In this document: piece by piece, positions 1 to 13,110 of the stretch | How positions within the stretch are numbered: the first letter of the stretch is position 1 | How the letters are laid out: every line of letters starts with the position of its first letter | From: Sycobia sp. Sy_11 | Lineage: Eukaryota; Arthropoda; Insecta; Hymenoptera; Epichrysomallidae | DNA length: 64,000 nucleotides | Direction: 5' to 3' | Assembly: GCA_018907035.1 (NCBI GenBank) | Contig: JACCIC010000138.1 | Span: 22,501 to 86,500, forward strand | Position numbers and translations under genes: made by a program | Notes under the pieces: generated by a model | Seen by the model: the letters and a program-made list of their open reading frames with translations, nothing else | Told to the model about the DNA's origin: nothing | Database searches by the model: none

Positions 1-620
1 TATAATCAATATACGCGAATCCGAGATTTTTTAACTTATTGTATAACCGTGTAGAAATTGTCGTACGCCATACACGCACGATTGGCAAAACTAAAGTTAA
101 GCACGAAAGTATGAAAGTTTAACATTTGATAAGTTTCCCTATCATGAGACTTATGTTAGAAATGCGTTTTATTTATTTATTTATTTATTACACATTAAGC
201 GGAGTAGTTAGTTGATTTTACAAAACCTATAAACAATTTACAATCAATTTACATTCCGCTCCCACAAAATTTACAGCCTTAAACAATTACTTAGGTAATT
301 TTTTTATTCAAATAAAACCATTGGATGTCATTAAACATGAAATAATTGTAAGAAAATTCTATAATTTATACTCTATTCCATTTTTCATTTTAGATATTAC
401 AATGACTATTGGTTACTTATAATTCATGTACATACATATATTGCTCTGTCATTGTACAACTACTAAGTTAGCTAAACATTTTTTTCTGCCGATAGCATAC
501 ATTGTTTATTTCAATTTTTAATTACAAAGAAAAAAACTAAGTTAGCATACGTGTATATTTAAAAAAAAATCTAGCCCAACGTCCTCGATTTCTTAACTTC
601 GAAATGAAACCTTGGCTATT
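1..620. other. AT-rich intergenic DNA, possible LINE tail
   Basis: No coding signal. (TTTA)5 at about 168-189, next to ACACATTAAGCGG, read on the minus strand looks like the (TAAA)n tail and 3' UTR of a non-LTR element. No protein remnant is visible beside it, so this is tentative. Confidence 0.35.
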
Positions 621-988
621 CGTTCCTCCGTGTAACAAACAATTACAACAACATTTTGTACATTAAAAAAAAAAAAAAAAAAAAAAAAAAACATAAAAGA
701 TAACCCGATTTGCTCCCCATTTGACGAGATTACACAGTAAACGTGCGCTCGCTCTAAGCTTTCTAAACCATCCTCTTCTCGAGCACTCGGCATTACTATT
801 ATTAAATACGAGATGGCTTAGGAGATTGAAGAAAGAAAAAAAATATGCATACGTCACCTTATACCGCGAAGGTTCAACCTATACTTATACCTATATGTAC
901 TTTTACTTTCTTTTTTCCGCCCGCGGTAGACGCGCGCGCGCACGGGGCAATGCCGCCCGCATATACATGCATACATGCATGCTCACAT

Positions 989-1039
<51 letters not shown>

Positions 1040-1427
1040 ATCGTCAAGGCTCTCTGAAAGCATGAAGTTGCATATATATAGATATTTATACACGTACATA
1101 GATTTATTCTTATATACACCCATACCGTACATGCATATACACATGTATACCTATGTGTATTATACATAAATAGGAAAGCAGAGGAGATAGAAAGAGACGG
1201 AGGGGGAAAAAAATCACGCGTATAGTTTATCCGCGCTTTAAAGCGCCAAAGGAAATTCAAAAGTTAAACGACATTATTTACGGCCCGGGTTTACTCATGA
1301 ATCAGACTTTAGTGCGCTCGCTACCCTCGCGCGCGCGCATAGTGTCGTGCGCGTGTATATATATATATGTACGTACATTCGCTCGCGAAATCTTTTGCCT
1401 GTGCCGGTCTCGCGTACACCGTTTACA

Positions 1428-1504
<77 letters not shown>

Positions 1505-1711
1505 AACATCTATGCTATATATACAATATACATTCAGGACACATACTCACATCTACACGTTTTAATGGAAATGTCGCCAGAACAGGATTTCCGATATATA
1601 TATTAGGAAAAAAAACCGGTATTGATTCGTGTGTGAGTATATCTATATATAACGATACCGGTAGCCGACTGGGCAATCGTCGCTTCCTACACGAAAATGA
1701 TAAGGGAAAAA

Positions 1712-1771
<60 letters not shown>

Positions 1772-1791
1772 TAGTGAGAGGCTTAAGAAAG

Positions 1792-1836
<45 letters not shown>

Positions 1837-1995
1837 AGACAACGCGGACAGTCGCGCCGAGAGCAAGGAGAGTCCCGGAGAATGCCCTCGTCTCTCCGCG
1901 GGATACAAGAGGCGGTGGTTATACACCGGTGGAGGGAGCCAGGTACAGTTAAAAGAGAAGGCTCCGTCCCGTGTATCCCCCCCCTCCATCACTCA

Positions 1996-2026
<31 letters not shown>

Positions 2027-2320
2027 TCTCTGACCCGCTCCATCATCAGGATCAATGTAGGAGAGGCTGCGCTCGCACGCGCGTTTCGCAAAGTCGGACG
2101 AGGCACACTTTTGAGATTTATATATATTATACACACATATATGTGCATATCTCGGTCCCATTTATATACATTTACATCGAGAATTCCAACAGTTCGCCAC
2201 GGAAATTTCTTAAGGATTCCCGGTTCATTTTACGAATATAGATCGGAACGTCGTTTTGGTACTGATATATATATAAAGGACGAAAAGCCACACACTCCAT
2301 TCGTTTGCCATAAATACTAG
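621..2320. repeat. Microsatellite cluster in intergenic DNA
   Basis: A-run at about 665-691; (CA)n then (TA)n at about 986-1037; (TA)n at 1432-1500 and 1719-1768; (GA)n at 1795-1833; (CT)n at about 1995-2031. Short CpG-rich patches lie between (about 915-960, 1310-1350, 1850-1990, 2060-2105). The long frames here translate these repeats and are not genes. Confidence 0.85.
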
Positions 2321-2914
2321 CCGGATTTTCGCACATCAATTCAGAATTCTGCACGACAAATTGTATTGGCATCATGTTCTACATTATAAACTCTATACAC
2401 TCTTCTCCGCTGATCGAAAATATGATTACTTATGTCGTGTACGCAAATTGATGTACGCTAGTCTTCGAGGATAATAATAAGAATTTCGCGTTACTGTAAT
2501 CACTTGGCCTCGTGAATAAGGACTACAGAGGAAAATAATGAGATAATACGGTAATAGAGGAGAGATCTGATAATGTGTATACATATATGAATTTTCGAAA
2601 TTCGAGTACGGACGATGAAAAAGTATATAGAGATTTCTAATTTAATTTCAAATCATAACGATATGAAATAATATTGAAAATTGGATAATAATCTTGAAAA
2701 ATCTGAAAAGTATCACATTTACAAAGATTTAAAAATCTTTCGTCCGAAATGTCCGAAATTGTCCGAATGACTATTTTTATGGATACCGAGAAAAATGATT
2801 TTTAAATTATATATGGTAAAACCTGCTATACGAACTACGTCAACTGTACCGCCCGATACTCCGTACAGCCTCGCCCTCTTATAGACTCGCACTCCTTCGC
2901 CTCGCTCTATTCCT

Positions 2915-2967
<53 letters not shown>

Positions 2968-3179
2968 GTATCATACATATTCGCATAATAGACGCATTGC
3001 CGAAGGCCGCGAGAGATATCGACGCGACCGCACCCGGCCCGACTCGCGAATTCCCCGCGTAACCCTTTCGCCAGTCGTCGCCGCGCGGGCTTGAATTCCC
3101 CATACCTCGTCCGATTTATGTATATATATATTTTAAATACGGCTTCTACGAAGAAATAATATATTGACGTGTTAGAGCA
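2321..3179. other. Intergenic, one (GT)n block
   Basis: AT-rich up to about 2850, then (GT)n at about 2919-2965 and a CpG-rich patch at 3000-3105. No gene signal seen. Confidence 0.7.
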
Positions 3180-3421
3180 GTAGAATACGATATCACGGCA
3201 CCTCAGAACGATTTCCGCTCAGAGTTTTGTGATAGCACGGTAGAAGACGATGTCCAGATACGACGGAACGAATTCTACGAAGTCGATTTGTATATTCTAT
3301 CATTGGAAGATCCCAACTTCCTGTCGAAGTCGTACCTGGATACCTGGACATCGTATTCTACCTGCCCAGCACAGAACTCTCCATAGATGTCATCTCGAGG
3401 TACTTGGACATATTTTTCTAC
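3180..3421. repeat. Inverted pair of 60-bp tandem repeats with a conserved open frame
   Basis: Plus-strand units start GTAGAATACGAT at 3180 and GTAGAAGACGATGTCCAG at 3240. Minus-strand units start GTAGAAAAATATGTCC at 3421 and GTAGAATACGATGTCCAG at 3361. The period is exactly 60 in both arms. In one register all four units translate to a related peptide: VEYDITAPQNDF, VEDDVQIRRNEF, VEKYVQVPRDDI and VEYDVQVSRYDF. GGTAGAAnACGATGTCCAG at 3239-3257 pairs with its complement at 3343-3361. It looks like a fragment of a 20-residue-repeat coding sequence or a satellite, duplicated head to head. Confidence 0.7.
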
Positions 3422-3471
3422 CGCTCGGACCCGAAAATACAATTTTTCCCATAAAAGCCGTATGTAATATG

Positions 3472-3535
<64 letters not shown>

Positions 3536-3919
3536 ATAAAATCGTCAGCGAAATATTCATTTTTTGAAGTAGACTTTGCTTTGAAGAAGCTTTTTTTCAG
3601 AAGCGATTTTAGGTAAATTACGGTCAATTATGTATAGTAATATAGATTTTCATATATAGAGTACTTTTTACTTAGATATCATTGAACTGTCCAAGAAATT
3701 GGTTAAATTATTGTCTAGGGCGATGCCGTGACGGGGGTTAATAGTATATATAGAACAAAAAAATGGATCCGTGTGGCCCGAAAACTCGTTTTTTTTTTAT
3801 CTGTATACTACTGTCTGATGGCACTACATTAGCTGACGATGAAAGGCACAATGGGAAGATGCTCTCCTGAGATCCGCTGCACGCGCTGTGTTGCGTCGGT
3901 ATAATAGAGCACCGCTCGG

Positions 3920-3974
<55 letters not shown>

Positions 3975-4131
3975 GATGGGAAAATTAGATTGAGATCCTT
4001 TGTTAACCCACTTCTCACGAGAATCTTCGCGCGTCGCTTTAGAATACGGAGAACGTGGAGCTGCTCATTGTTATATATATATATATGTTAGCGCTCCATT
4101 AAATCATCGCTACGTACGCAATATATATGCG

Positions 4132-4182
<51 letters not shown>

Positions 4183-4378
4183 GCTTTCTTTTCTTATATA
4201 AAACAAGGCTATATATACGACGAAAAAAGATTCGCCTAATCCCAGAATTCCCTATTTGTTTCTTCCACCTTATCTGTGAACTATTACAATGAATCAACTC
4301 TTTAACATTTCGCTTGAAAGAATTAACGTATATATAGTTAAATCGCGCTAATTCATGACGACTAGAAATAGCAACGAC

Positions 4379-4436
<58 letters not shown>

Positions 4437-4990
4437 TCATACATACATATACTACTGTAATATTGTATTGCATTGTAAATTCTCTTCTTGCGAAACGATT
4501 TTATAGCTCGTGAAATATCGTTTCTCGAAATAACCAAAAAGTTTATTGCAAAATCATCCATTAATATTTCTCTCTATTTAAAAAAAATTATAAATTATTT
4601 CGATGTATATATATATATATAAATATTTTATCGAGACGATTCGATTCTAGATATTGGCATATGTAATTATACTGAATAATTAATCCGTTTTTGATCTAAA
4701 AAATCTCCAGGTTTTTTGTCTTCATTCTTTAATAATGTTAAAATTGAAAATAATTTTTCGCCTGTACAATATATTATTATCAATGAGAAAGAAAAATAGA
4801 TTTGAATGTATATATTTAGTTGTAATAAATAAGTATTTATTTATTTTGTAATATATATTATAAATTAATTATATATAATACATTAATATACATATGCAGC
4901 TACATATGTGTGTATGTATCATACGTATGTACGCACGTCCTTGTGCGCGTACGAATGCGTTTATGTATGTATTGCGCGTGACGTCCAAAC
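3422..4990. repeat. Intergenic with four long (TA)n blocks
   Basis: (TA)n at about 3475-3533, 3922-3974, 4137-4180 and 4381-4435, and a short one at 4605-4621. The rest is AT-rich with no supported gene. Confidence 0.8.
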
Positions 4991-5253
4991 GCGAGCGCAA
5001 AATTTTTAATCAAACTAAAAGAAACGTGGCGTGAAATATGTCGGTTACGGCCCGAACGAATCGCGCGCCTGAGCCCGCAATCCGGGCCAAAAACGTGAGG
5101 CGCCCGACAACAACGAGCCGACGCGACGTCGCGAGCGCATTAACGCGCGAACGCGACGAAAAGTTACGTGAAATTGCGGCGGCAGCCCCGTCCCTCGCGC
5201 GTTCGCTGTAACGCGGAGTCGCTGCATCGTCGACCCTTCCGTCCTTTCTCTCT

Positions 5254-5299
<46 letters not shown>

Positions 5300-5850
5300 C
5301 TTCCTCTTTTCTTTCGTTATTTGATTTTCGATTAAGCACGCCTCGGAGGTAAATCTTTCGTGTAATTTTCGATAATTCTCTTTTTCTGCCATCACCATCG
5401 CCGCGCGGGGCCCCGAGCTGGGAACGTACATATGTACATAGATGCACAATTCGGCGAAGTGCGACGATTCAACGAGGCGAGGCGGCTAATACGAGTACGA
5501 AGCGACCGGGCGATTTCACGGGTCGCGCGGCTTTTTATCGAATTGCCATTTTTTCGAACGTGGAGCGAGGGAGAAAAAAGGGTTGGGAATTCCCCGTTCT
5601 GTTCGCGAGTTGGGTGCGTTACCCTCCTCCCGACCCCCCCCCCCCCCCCCTCCATCCTGCCCTCGACAACGCGGCGTTCGGTACGCGCGAATCGAAAAAG
5701 CACGAATTTTTCACGCAAACTAGCGAAGGATCTCTATAGGGAGACACGTGAAAAATTGCGATATGGATTAAATGCGTATAGGGAACTGTTATATTTACGA
5801 TATCCGAAGAGATTTTTCGAAGCATTATGTATATATCATGGTTCCTAATG
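4991..5850. other. CpG-rich patch with (CT)n and poly-C
   Basis: GC-rich, CGCG-dense sequence at about 5030-5230 and 5395-5700. (CT)n at about 5250-5293 and a C17 run at about 5634-5650. Overlapping open frames on both strands are of low complexity and show no domain. Could be a regulatory island. Confidence 0.5.
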
Positions 5851-8800
5851 TAATATATAGGTGTGGAAAACAGAAAGTATTAAATAGCTGTTTCGTTTCG
5901 AATTTATTTATTATTGCTCAAAAACATTCTATTCAATTATAGTTACTTATACGTTAAACATAATTACATTTTCTTCGAAGATCCATAAAATTCGTTAATT
6001 TATTAGAACACCCATTTCGAATGCATACTATCAGGCATATTTTATATATAACTTCAATAACAGGCAAGAATTACATTACGCACCTTGAGTGGATGCTGAA
6101 CGAATAATAATTCACGGTTATAATAGAACGAAGGCTTTTCTCGATTAAGCAATTTCAAAGCATTGTGATAATTCGACTATCCGACCTTGGGCTGCCCCAT
6201 CTCCGCTCCTAAGGAAGCATATCCGCGGTGTCTGGTAGCTCGATGGCGAGCACTGTTATGAACTGGTACAATTTTACGTTTCTGGCGCATATGTTCTCTA
6301 TCCCGTCGCGGCGTCGCGCGCTCACTTGCTTTGTATACTTCAAGTATATATTCTAATCGCGCGCATTTGTCGTATGCGCGTCGGGCAAAGCTTCGGTATT
6401 AGCAAGATCTACCTTAATGAATGAAACTGGTATGGAGAAAATCAAATTTGACCCAATAGTTTTATACAAAGTGCAATTTTATTCCGTATGAAATTCCAAA
6501 TAGTTGAAGAGCTGTATCGAAGTTTGGAATCTACAATATTTACAGCATCCGTCAGTTTTTCACTTGAGAACTGAGAATGTATTATAAAAATTATCAATAT
6601 ATTTCAGAGGTGTTATTTAAGACAGGTTTTTCAGTATTTTTATTATCAGAAAATTTTACGTCCTGGTATCTGCATGGTGTCTCGCGCGGCAAATAACAGA
6701 GTTATACACCCCTGTCGAAATCACGTGGACGTGTAATATTTTATTGATACACCGCGATAGTTAACAAATCCTCTTAAGTTATGATTTTAAGGTTATAATG
6801 ACGCAAAATATTAGATCCTACAGTAATATACCCATGACGTAGCTCGTGAGGAAAGTTTGTCGAAAGCGTAGTTCGATATAACAACTGCGCTTCCAGCTCG
6901 GTCGTTAATAAACTCCTATTTTTTTGCACTAAATGATAGCTGAGGCTGCGTAGAATAAGACCCTAAATTGTCGGAATCAAACCCATCACCGACGTGTTTA
7001 TTTACTAAAAAATAGCAAAAAAAAATTGCTCTTTTTTTACTTTTTCTTCAATAGTTAAAAAAAAATATCTAATCGAAAAATGTTTCGTATAAAAGTTGTG
7101 CAGGACATAATTCTGAACAAAAGTACGTACATGAAAAACTTAAAAATTCAATTTTTTATTGTTAAGTAAACGTTGAAAATTGAAAAATGTTAGATATTTA
7201 TAGGCCTATAAAATGTGTTTAAACAATTTAAATTCAATAGAAATGGCGCAAATATATGTTTTTTTATCTACTCGTCAAGTGTTTCAAATAACAAAGTGTA
7301 ATTTCAATATGGTGGCCAGTTGTAAGATTATTTATATTGAAAATTAAGTTCTGCTCTCTTGTGATAAACAATTTTGAATATTGATGCACGTTTCCACTTT
7401 CATGTTCGTATTTAAATTAGCACTTACAATTATTTTTTACAGTAACTTAATTTGTTTTATTATCATTATACTTTACATTTTACATTCATCATGTACAGTA
7501 TGTATTGTAAAATGAATGCAAAATATAAATTCATAACTAATATCGAATTAGGTTAATATGGTATTATATAAAGACAAAAGATGAAGTAAAAGTAATTTGA
7601 AATTGTAAAATAAACGAATATAAAGTTGAAAATAATTAATTTATGTAATTAAACATTGGACATAATAGAATTAGCGTATTACAACCAAGAATACTATGAA
7701 GATTAAAAAAAATAAAGTTAAATAAAACAAAAAATTATTTAAATAGTTGCTTTGATGGATAAGATACTCTATTTTAAAAATAAAATCGCCAGCGACGTAG
7801 CTGGGCCGCCTATGACGTAGTGCGCGAATACGCGCATACTCAATAGGCGGCGCGGCGATGTCGGCGCGCGGAGAGATAAGCCGACTCCGGCCATCGCTGA
7901 TCACGCGTGTAAAAATTTTTCATAAATGTTTCATTTAAACATAATTACTAATCACTTATAATGCATTAATAAATGCAAAGATAGGTGAACCTTTTTACTT
8001 GCGCCTTGCCAAATTTGACGTTAAAATTTTAATTAAATGACTTAAACAAAATTTTAATTGAATGATTTAAACAAAAATTTTCTCATCTTATATTGGTCAT
8101 ATAAAAATGCACAAGGGTTCAAAATTTTTCTATTTTTTAGTTTAATAAAATACATTTCATTTTAATATTTTAGTTTGAAAGCAACAAAATAATTTTTCAC
8201 TGCTACAATTTTTTAACTCTGAACTAAGATATCTAAAAAAAAAGTCGATAATAGAAAATTAGCTAATTCAATAATCTTGTTTTATTCGTGTATAGAAATG
8301 AGGAATATTTAAAAGAGTTTTTTTGTTTTACATAAATTTTGAATTATTTATACCGTCAAATATTAAACAATCTCCAGATACGTGCATACGTTTCTTATTT
8401 TTTTAAGAATTAATTGAAGGCATCACGAATATTTTAATTTTTTCATCATATGAATTAAATTGAATCGAACTTCGTATTGAGTTTTTTACGTAATTGTTTT
8501 AAAATTTAGAACTGTTAAAAAATAAATTTGCGAACGAAAATTAAATTTTATTACTGTAATCATTAAATTAATACAATGATAATTCTATACTATTATTACA
8601 GATAAGTTGATACAACACCTTAAATAATACATTACTATTGTCATTTTAAGCCATTACTGTATCACGTAGGACAAACCATTCGGTATTAATTCAACACTAA
8701 TTTATAAATCAAGCAAACGACCAACGCATAAAAGAATATCAGCATATATGTGAATTTCTATCCGTTGTGTATAAAACCGGAACAATGTATATCTCTCGCG

Positions 8801-9290
8801 TTTTTGCAATTTCGTCGTACGAATGTTTTCTGCAATCTCTTACAGTCATGCTCTCTTATTCTAAAAATAGTATTATTGTAATTGCCAAAGTTCGTAGGTG
8901 TTTAATTATATTAAAATGCATTTAAAACTCTAAAAGTCCTATAATAAATAATATTTTTATTTCACCTTACTTAGCAACTGGATACAATTCAATAATAAAC
9001 GAACGATGCAGTAAACTCTTCTAAATATTGACATTTTTTTCTACAAATTATTGACCGAGGTTATCAGCAATAGAATTATTTTAACTATTTTCAAACTCTC
9101 GCAAAACCGATATGAATATATCAACCTCCATACTAACTATTTACCGGGATAAATCAGTACGTTTTTGTTTAACTATCTTATGATCTGGATGATTTTATGT
9201 ATATTAATATTAGTATAACAACAATGTAATTTCCTACAATATTAAGTCAATAGAATTTTGAGAATGAAAGACGTAACATAGCTCTTTTTC
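5851..9290. other. AT-rich intergenic DNA without supported genes
   Basis: Long AT-rich stretch with few microsatellites, unlike most of the window. Slightly GC-richer patches at 6190-6350 and 7790-7905 (the latter with a hairpin). No frame above about 60 codons has protein-like composition. Confidence 0.65.
7806..7850. repeat. Short inverted repeat (hairpin-forming)
   Basis: CCGCCTAT at 7806-7813 pairs with ATAGGCGG at 7843-7850, with an inner AGTGCGCG/CGCGCATACT arm. It is a GC-rich island of about 110 bp in AT-rich DNA. No RNA gene recognised. Confidence 0.5.
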
Positions 9291-9351
9291 TAGCCTGGGG
9301 CCCCTAAAATTCCTCATGCCTAGGACCCAGCATCTGTTAAACACGGCCCTG
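9291..9351 (-). mobile_element. Possible terminus of a DNA transposon
   Basis: The reverse complement starts CAGGGCCGTGTTTAACAG and continues through TGGGTCCTAGGCATG to TTTTAGGGGCCCCAGG. CAGGGCCG followed by GGGCCC-rich sequence is a common end of hAT-like and related elements. No matching second end was found. Isolated GC-rich sequence in an AT-rich stretch also suggests insertion. Confidence 0.3.
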
Positions 9352-9466
9352 TACAATGCCCAAAGAAATGAAAAATAGATCAATAATCAAATGAGTTCTC
9401 GTCTTCCGGGCTCTAAATCTGGAAGAGCTGTCGATGCGATCATTATTTAAAAAATAATATTCTACA

Positions 9467-9773
9467 TGTCAAAAATGCAAATTTAAACTAAGTATAAAAC
9501 AGATTTTATTAGATTGTCCACTATACGAAGAACGAAGGAGAATTCTCAAAATCAAGAAAGATTTACAGTCCAATACCAAGAATAATACGCAATGTACAAT
9601 TATATGAAATTTTATAACTGAGATAAAAATGCGAGATTTAATATGTTGTAATATTAATTAAGCAAACAAAATGTAAACAAAATGTAATGTAAACAAAACA
9701 TAGTATGCCACTGTATTGTTCCTAATATCCATTTGGGGGATGCAACGTTAAATAAATAAATAAATAAAAAAAA
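9467..9773 (+). pseudogene. 3' end of a decayed non-LTR retrotransposon (Jockey/R1-like)
   Basis: From 9467 the frame reads CQKCKFKLSIKQILLDCPLY followed by EERRRIL, to a TGA at 9605-9607. C-x2-C ... (H)-x4-C followed by P-x-Y-x3-R is the zinc-knuckle-like C-terminus of Jockey/R1-type ORF2 proteins; the usual His is Gln here. After about 140 bp of 3' UTR it ends in a (TAAA)n tail at 9749-9773, typical of these elements. The reverse transcriptase part is missing or unrecognisable upstream, so it is a 5'-truncated dead copy. Confidence 0.65.
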
Positions 9774-10810
9774 GAGTATTCTTACATTCGTATAAAGCTC
9801 GCAAAAACGACAGAGAAATATAAATCTATTATTCACCATGCGACCATTTACATTCTACATTTGTTCGCATTAATTTTCAGTAACGTTTCATAAACACATA
9901 ATGCGATTTCTATAAATATATAAATTTATAACTTAAGAAATTATCTTAAATGAAGCCTCGTTATATCGTACATTTTTGTTTAAAATTTTTGTACCATCCG
10001 ATATTTGCGATATTGCCAGGCGGCGTCGCTGTAAAAGGGAATAATCTAAGTATCAAACCGCGCGAGCGCCACCGAGCGGCGAAAGTTTCGCCTCGAATTG
10101 CGAAAAGAGCGCGAAGGCTGCTTTTCCGATCGAAACGGCCGCGTCCGTCCCGACGGCTCGGTTCTCGCAAGCGGTCGGATGAAGGCCTCGATCAGTATAT
10201 AAGCCGCGATAAGAGCAATACTCAGCGGTGGTCCGATGTTTCTCAGCCCACAGGAGCCGCTATTTTTCAGCGAACTTTTCACCCGTTCGCTTGTGCCAAG
10301 GGGTGTATGGAAACGTGCGCCCAGGAAAGGGAGAATGAGAAATAATATGGTGTTTTGTGCGGATTTTTATCTTCCAGGTTGTCTCCTTGAATTTTTTCAG
10401 ATTATCGTTTTCATCTTGGGACCTTGCGTGTGCTCGGTCACACAAACCGTCGTTCTCTCGTAGCGCTGAGAAAGAGGAAAAAAGGAGGAGGAGGAAAAAA
10501 AGCCATCGCGCGCGCGCCGATGGCTTTTACCGCAAACAATTACCGGGAAGAGGAGAATCCAACGACCCTCCCCCCCCCGAGAACCTCGCCGACGGGGCGC
10601 GCGTCAGCGGTCCCGACCGTTGGCCGCGCGCCGCGCGCCTCTCTCTCTCTCAAACGGTTTAACGACCGCCCCAAGATTTTCCAAGGCGGATGCGATAATT
10701 TCAACAAATCCATACAGTTAGAGGCGCTTGGGAAATATAAAGCGAGCGAGGACAAACGCGGCTTCTGGACAACAATTCTTACGGGCTCGAATCCGAAAGA
10801 GCTGTAGAAA
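9774..10810. other. CpG-rich island (10036-10810) after AT-rich flank
   Basis: GC content rises sharply at about 10020. The island holds the promoter-like motif at 10196, short (CT)n near 10640 and a C9 run near 10569. Several overlapping frames of 70-130 codons exist on both strands, as expected when CG-rich DNA lacks stop codons; none has a recognisable domain. Confidence 0.5.
10194..10230 (+). promoter_or_regulatory. Promoter-like TATA and initiator in a CpG-rich island
   Basis: TATATAAG at 10196-10203 is followed by CTCAGC with its A at 10224, 28 bp downstream, which is the ideal insect spacing. The sequence is unique and CpG-rich. No convincing coding exon follows: the ATG frames at 10236 and 10309 are short or unremarkable. 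It could drive a non-coding RNA or a gene with distant exons. Confidence 0.3.
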
Positions 10811-11713
10811 CAACTTTGACCACCTTTTTTTTTTAATTTCCCGTTTGTCTTTTGTTTTTAACGTTCGTATATATGCTGATGCGATGCGGTGTAACGCAAT
10901 TCGCAGACTGCGTGACGAAAAAAAGTAGCATACATCGTTCATATCCGCTAATATCGTTAGTTTTCATTGACCTACGCCAGTGACACCTTTTATTTGGCCT
11001 CTTGTCGTGTTTTGAGATAAATTGGAAAAGTTTTACATATTTGTTTACACCTAAGTATTTTTCAATTCGACTCTCGGTCACAGTGAACCGACGAAGGCTC
11101 CGAATTATGAAATTTACACGCGCTTTGTTTACAAACGCATCGTAGACATCCGTCTCCTATTAGCATCGGCATTTGGGAACAGAAATGGGACGAGGCTAAA
11201 TTGAATAATATTTAAAACAAAAAAAAAAAAAAAAACAATGGGAATATTCGATGGAAATTACGAATTCTACTATGTACCTATCTACATTATAATGCAATGT
11301 CGTCTGATGCATAACGTTTAATTTTAATTCTTTATTAATTTAAAAAGCTTATACATATGCGAATATTGAGTGATGATTGATCATAAATCAATTTTTTGTA
11401 TAGAAATGTAGTTTTTTTTTTTTTAATTTATAGAAACCAATTGAAAGCTGCCGGCTTAAAAAATAACAACTATTTTATGCAATTTTATAATTTCAAATGG
11501 AAACGTTCGCCGCTCAGCGACCGGTGCGTCAACTATTTCATTGATATTTTTCATGCGATATATTTTGATATTTTTCTAATAGGGAAAATAAATTTTAATT
11601 CTTAATCGACGATCCTAGTCCTGATCGCCGGGCGCGCGAGCCTACGTAAAGCCGACCCTGATTATACATTTCGGATCGCAATAATTCATATTTTTTCTAA
11701 ATATCCCTTCGGC

Positions 11714-11759
<46 letters not shown>

Positions 11760-12290
11760 CGGGATATAACGGGTATATAACATACTTTCACAAAAATCTC
11801 AATGCCATCGTAAATATTTGATAAAATAGCAAAGTGAGCGATTTGCGTGAAGTATCATTATTTAATCCAATCGCATCATAGAAATTATTATCTTAGCCTT
11901 ACCGATATAGCGAAATTTCCGTGTACCCTTTTCATACACGCAGTGTCGTTCGAAATAAAATGTTTAAAAAAAATACGAAATGTTCCGTATCACGGATTCT
12001 TACCATCCGTCCAAGTTCTCAATGTAAGTACGTTCGTCGGTCCACTGTAATACAAAAGAAAATCTCCTAAAGTATGAAAAAATGCCCGTTTAAATAAAAT
12101 TACTATTAAAAAACCTATACGCGCGCGCATACGTACAGCTCCATAGAGTGATTTTTTCAGAATTTCAATAAAATTATGAGAGCATTAATGGAAGCCCTTT
12201 ATAACTTTGCAACCCTCGAGTAAGGAACTACGTAAATTTACATTGACAGATTTTCAATACCACTGACACTCGACTATATGCTAAAGATCT
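10811..12290. other. AT-rich intergenic DNA
   Basis: A-run at about 11218-11236 and (TA)n at about 11715-11758. No supported gene. Confidence 0.65.
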
Positions 12291-12370
12291 GTTTAGCACG
12301 CGTGCATGCATCGGCGACGTAATCTATAAAATATATTCCGTTCAATGGAAAACAAACACTTCAACCACGC

Positions 12371-12423
<53 letters not shown>

Positions 12424-12612
12424 GCCAAAACGTCGAAACTTCGAAGAGGGCGCTTATTTTTATGCAAATACAGTATCGGATACATAGATACGGTATATGT
12501 ATCGAAACGTCCAACTTGAGCATTGTACCAAGGGCGCATCTCGATATTCGGATAATGGGCGCAGAAGAGGAGAAATCATCGGGCCCTCTGTCACACAGCC
12601 CCGTAACTAATG

Positions 12613-12665
<53 letters not shown>

Positions 12666-12931
12666 AGAGGGAGAACGAAGGAGTATCGATACCGCGCGCT
12701 AAGCCACACCTCGCTCCTCTGGCTATAACGAATTCGCGGAACGGCGGGGGGGGGGGAGAGGTCGAAGGTGGTGGGGTTATAAACTCGAATTGGTCGGATG
12801 CGCGCGAAAAAAGAAAGAAGGCCCTTCGACACCTTATAAATAACCCTATAGATGTGCGCTCGGCAGCCAGCGGCAGCAGCAGCAGCAGCGACGTCGCAGC
12901 CAAGTCGAATCGTCGGATTAGTTACAGAATG

Positions 12932-12967
<36 letters not shown>

Positions 12968-13110
12968 AATCGGTAGATGGGTTAAAAGGCGTGTGCAACT
13001 TAGATGCTGCGCCCCATTTTTGTATATAATAGCGATGTTCGTGTGGGTAGAATAAAATGCTTTGTCGGTCGAACAGTTTCGTGGGCTAATATATATATAT
13101 ATATAGCAGA
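12291..13110. repeat. Microsatellite cluster
   Basis: (GA)n at about 12374-12419; (TA)n at 12616-12662, 12934-12965 and 13088-13105; a G10 run near 12746; short (CAG)n at about 12872-12889. Long frames on both strands are repeat translations. Confidence 0.85.

Noticed and set aside
1297..2241. 314-codon open frame on the plus strand
   Set aside because: Most of it is translation of (TA)n, (GA)n and (CT)n (IYIYIY, ERERER, SLSLSL); no domain and no gene signals.
9950..10345. 131-codon frame in the CpG island
   Set aside because: Overlapping frames on both strands are equally open; Arg-rich composition follows from CG-rich DNA; no domain.
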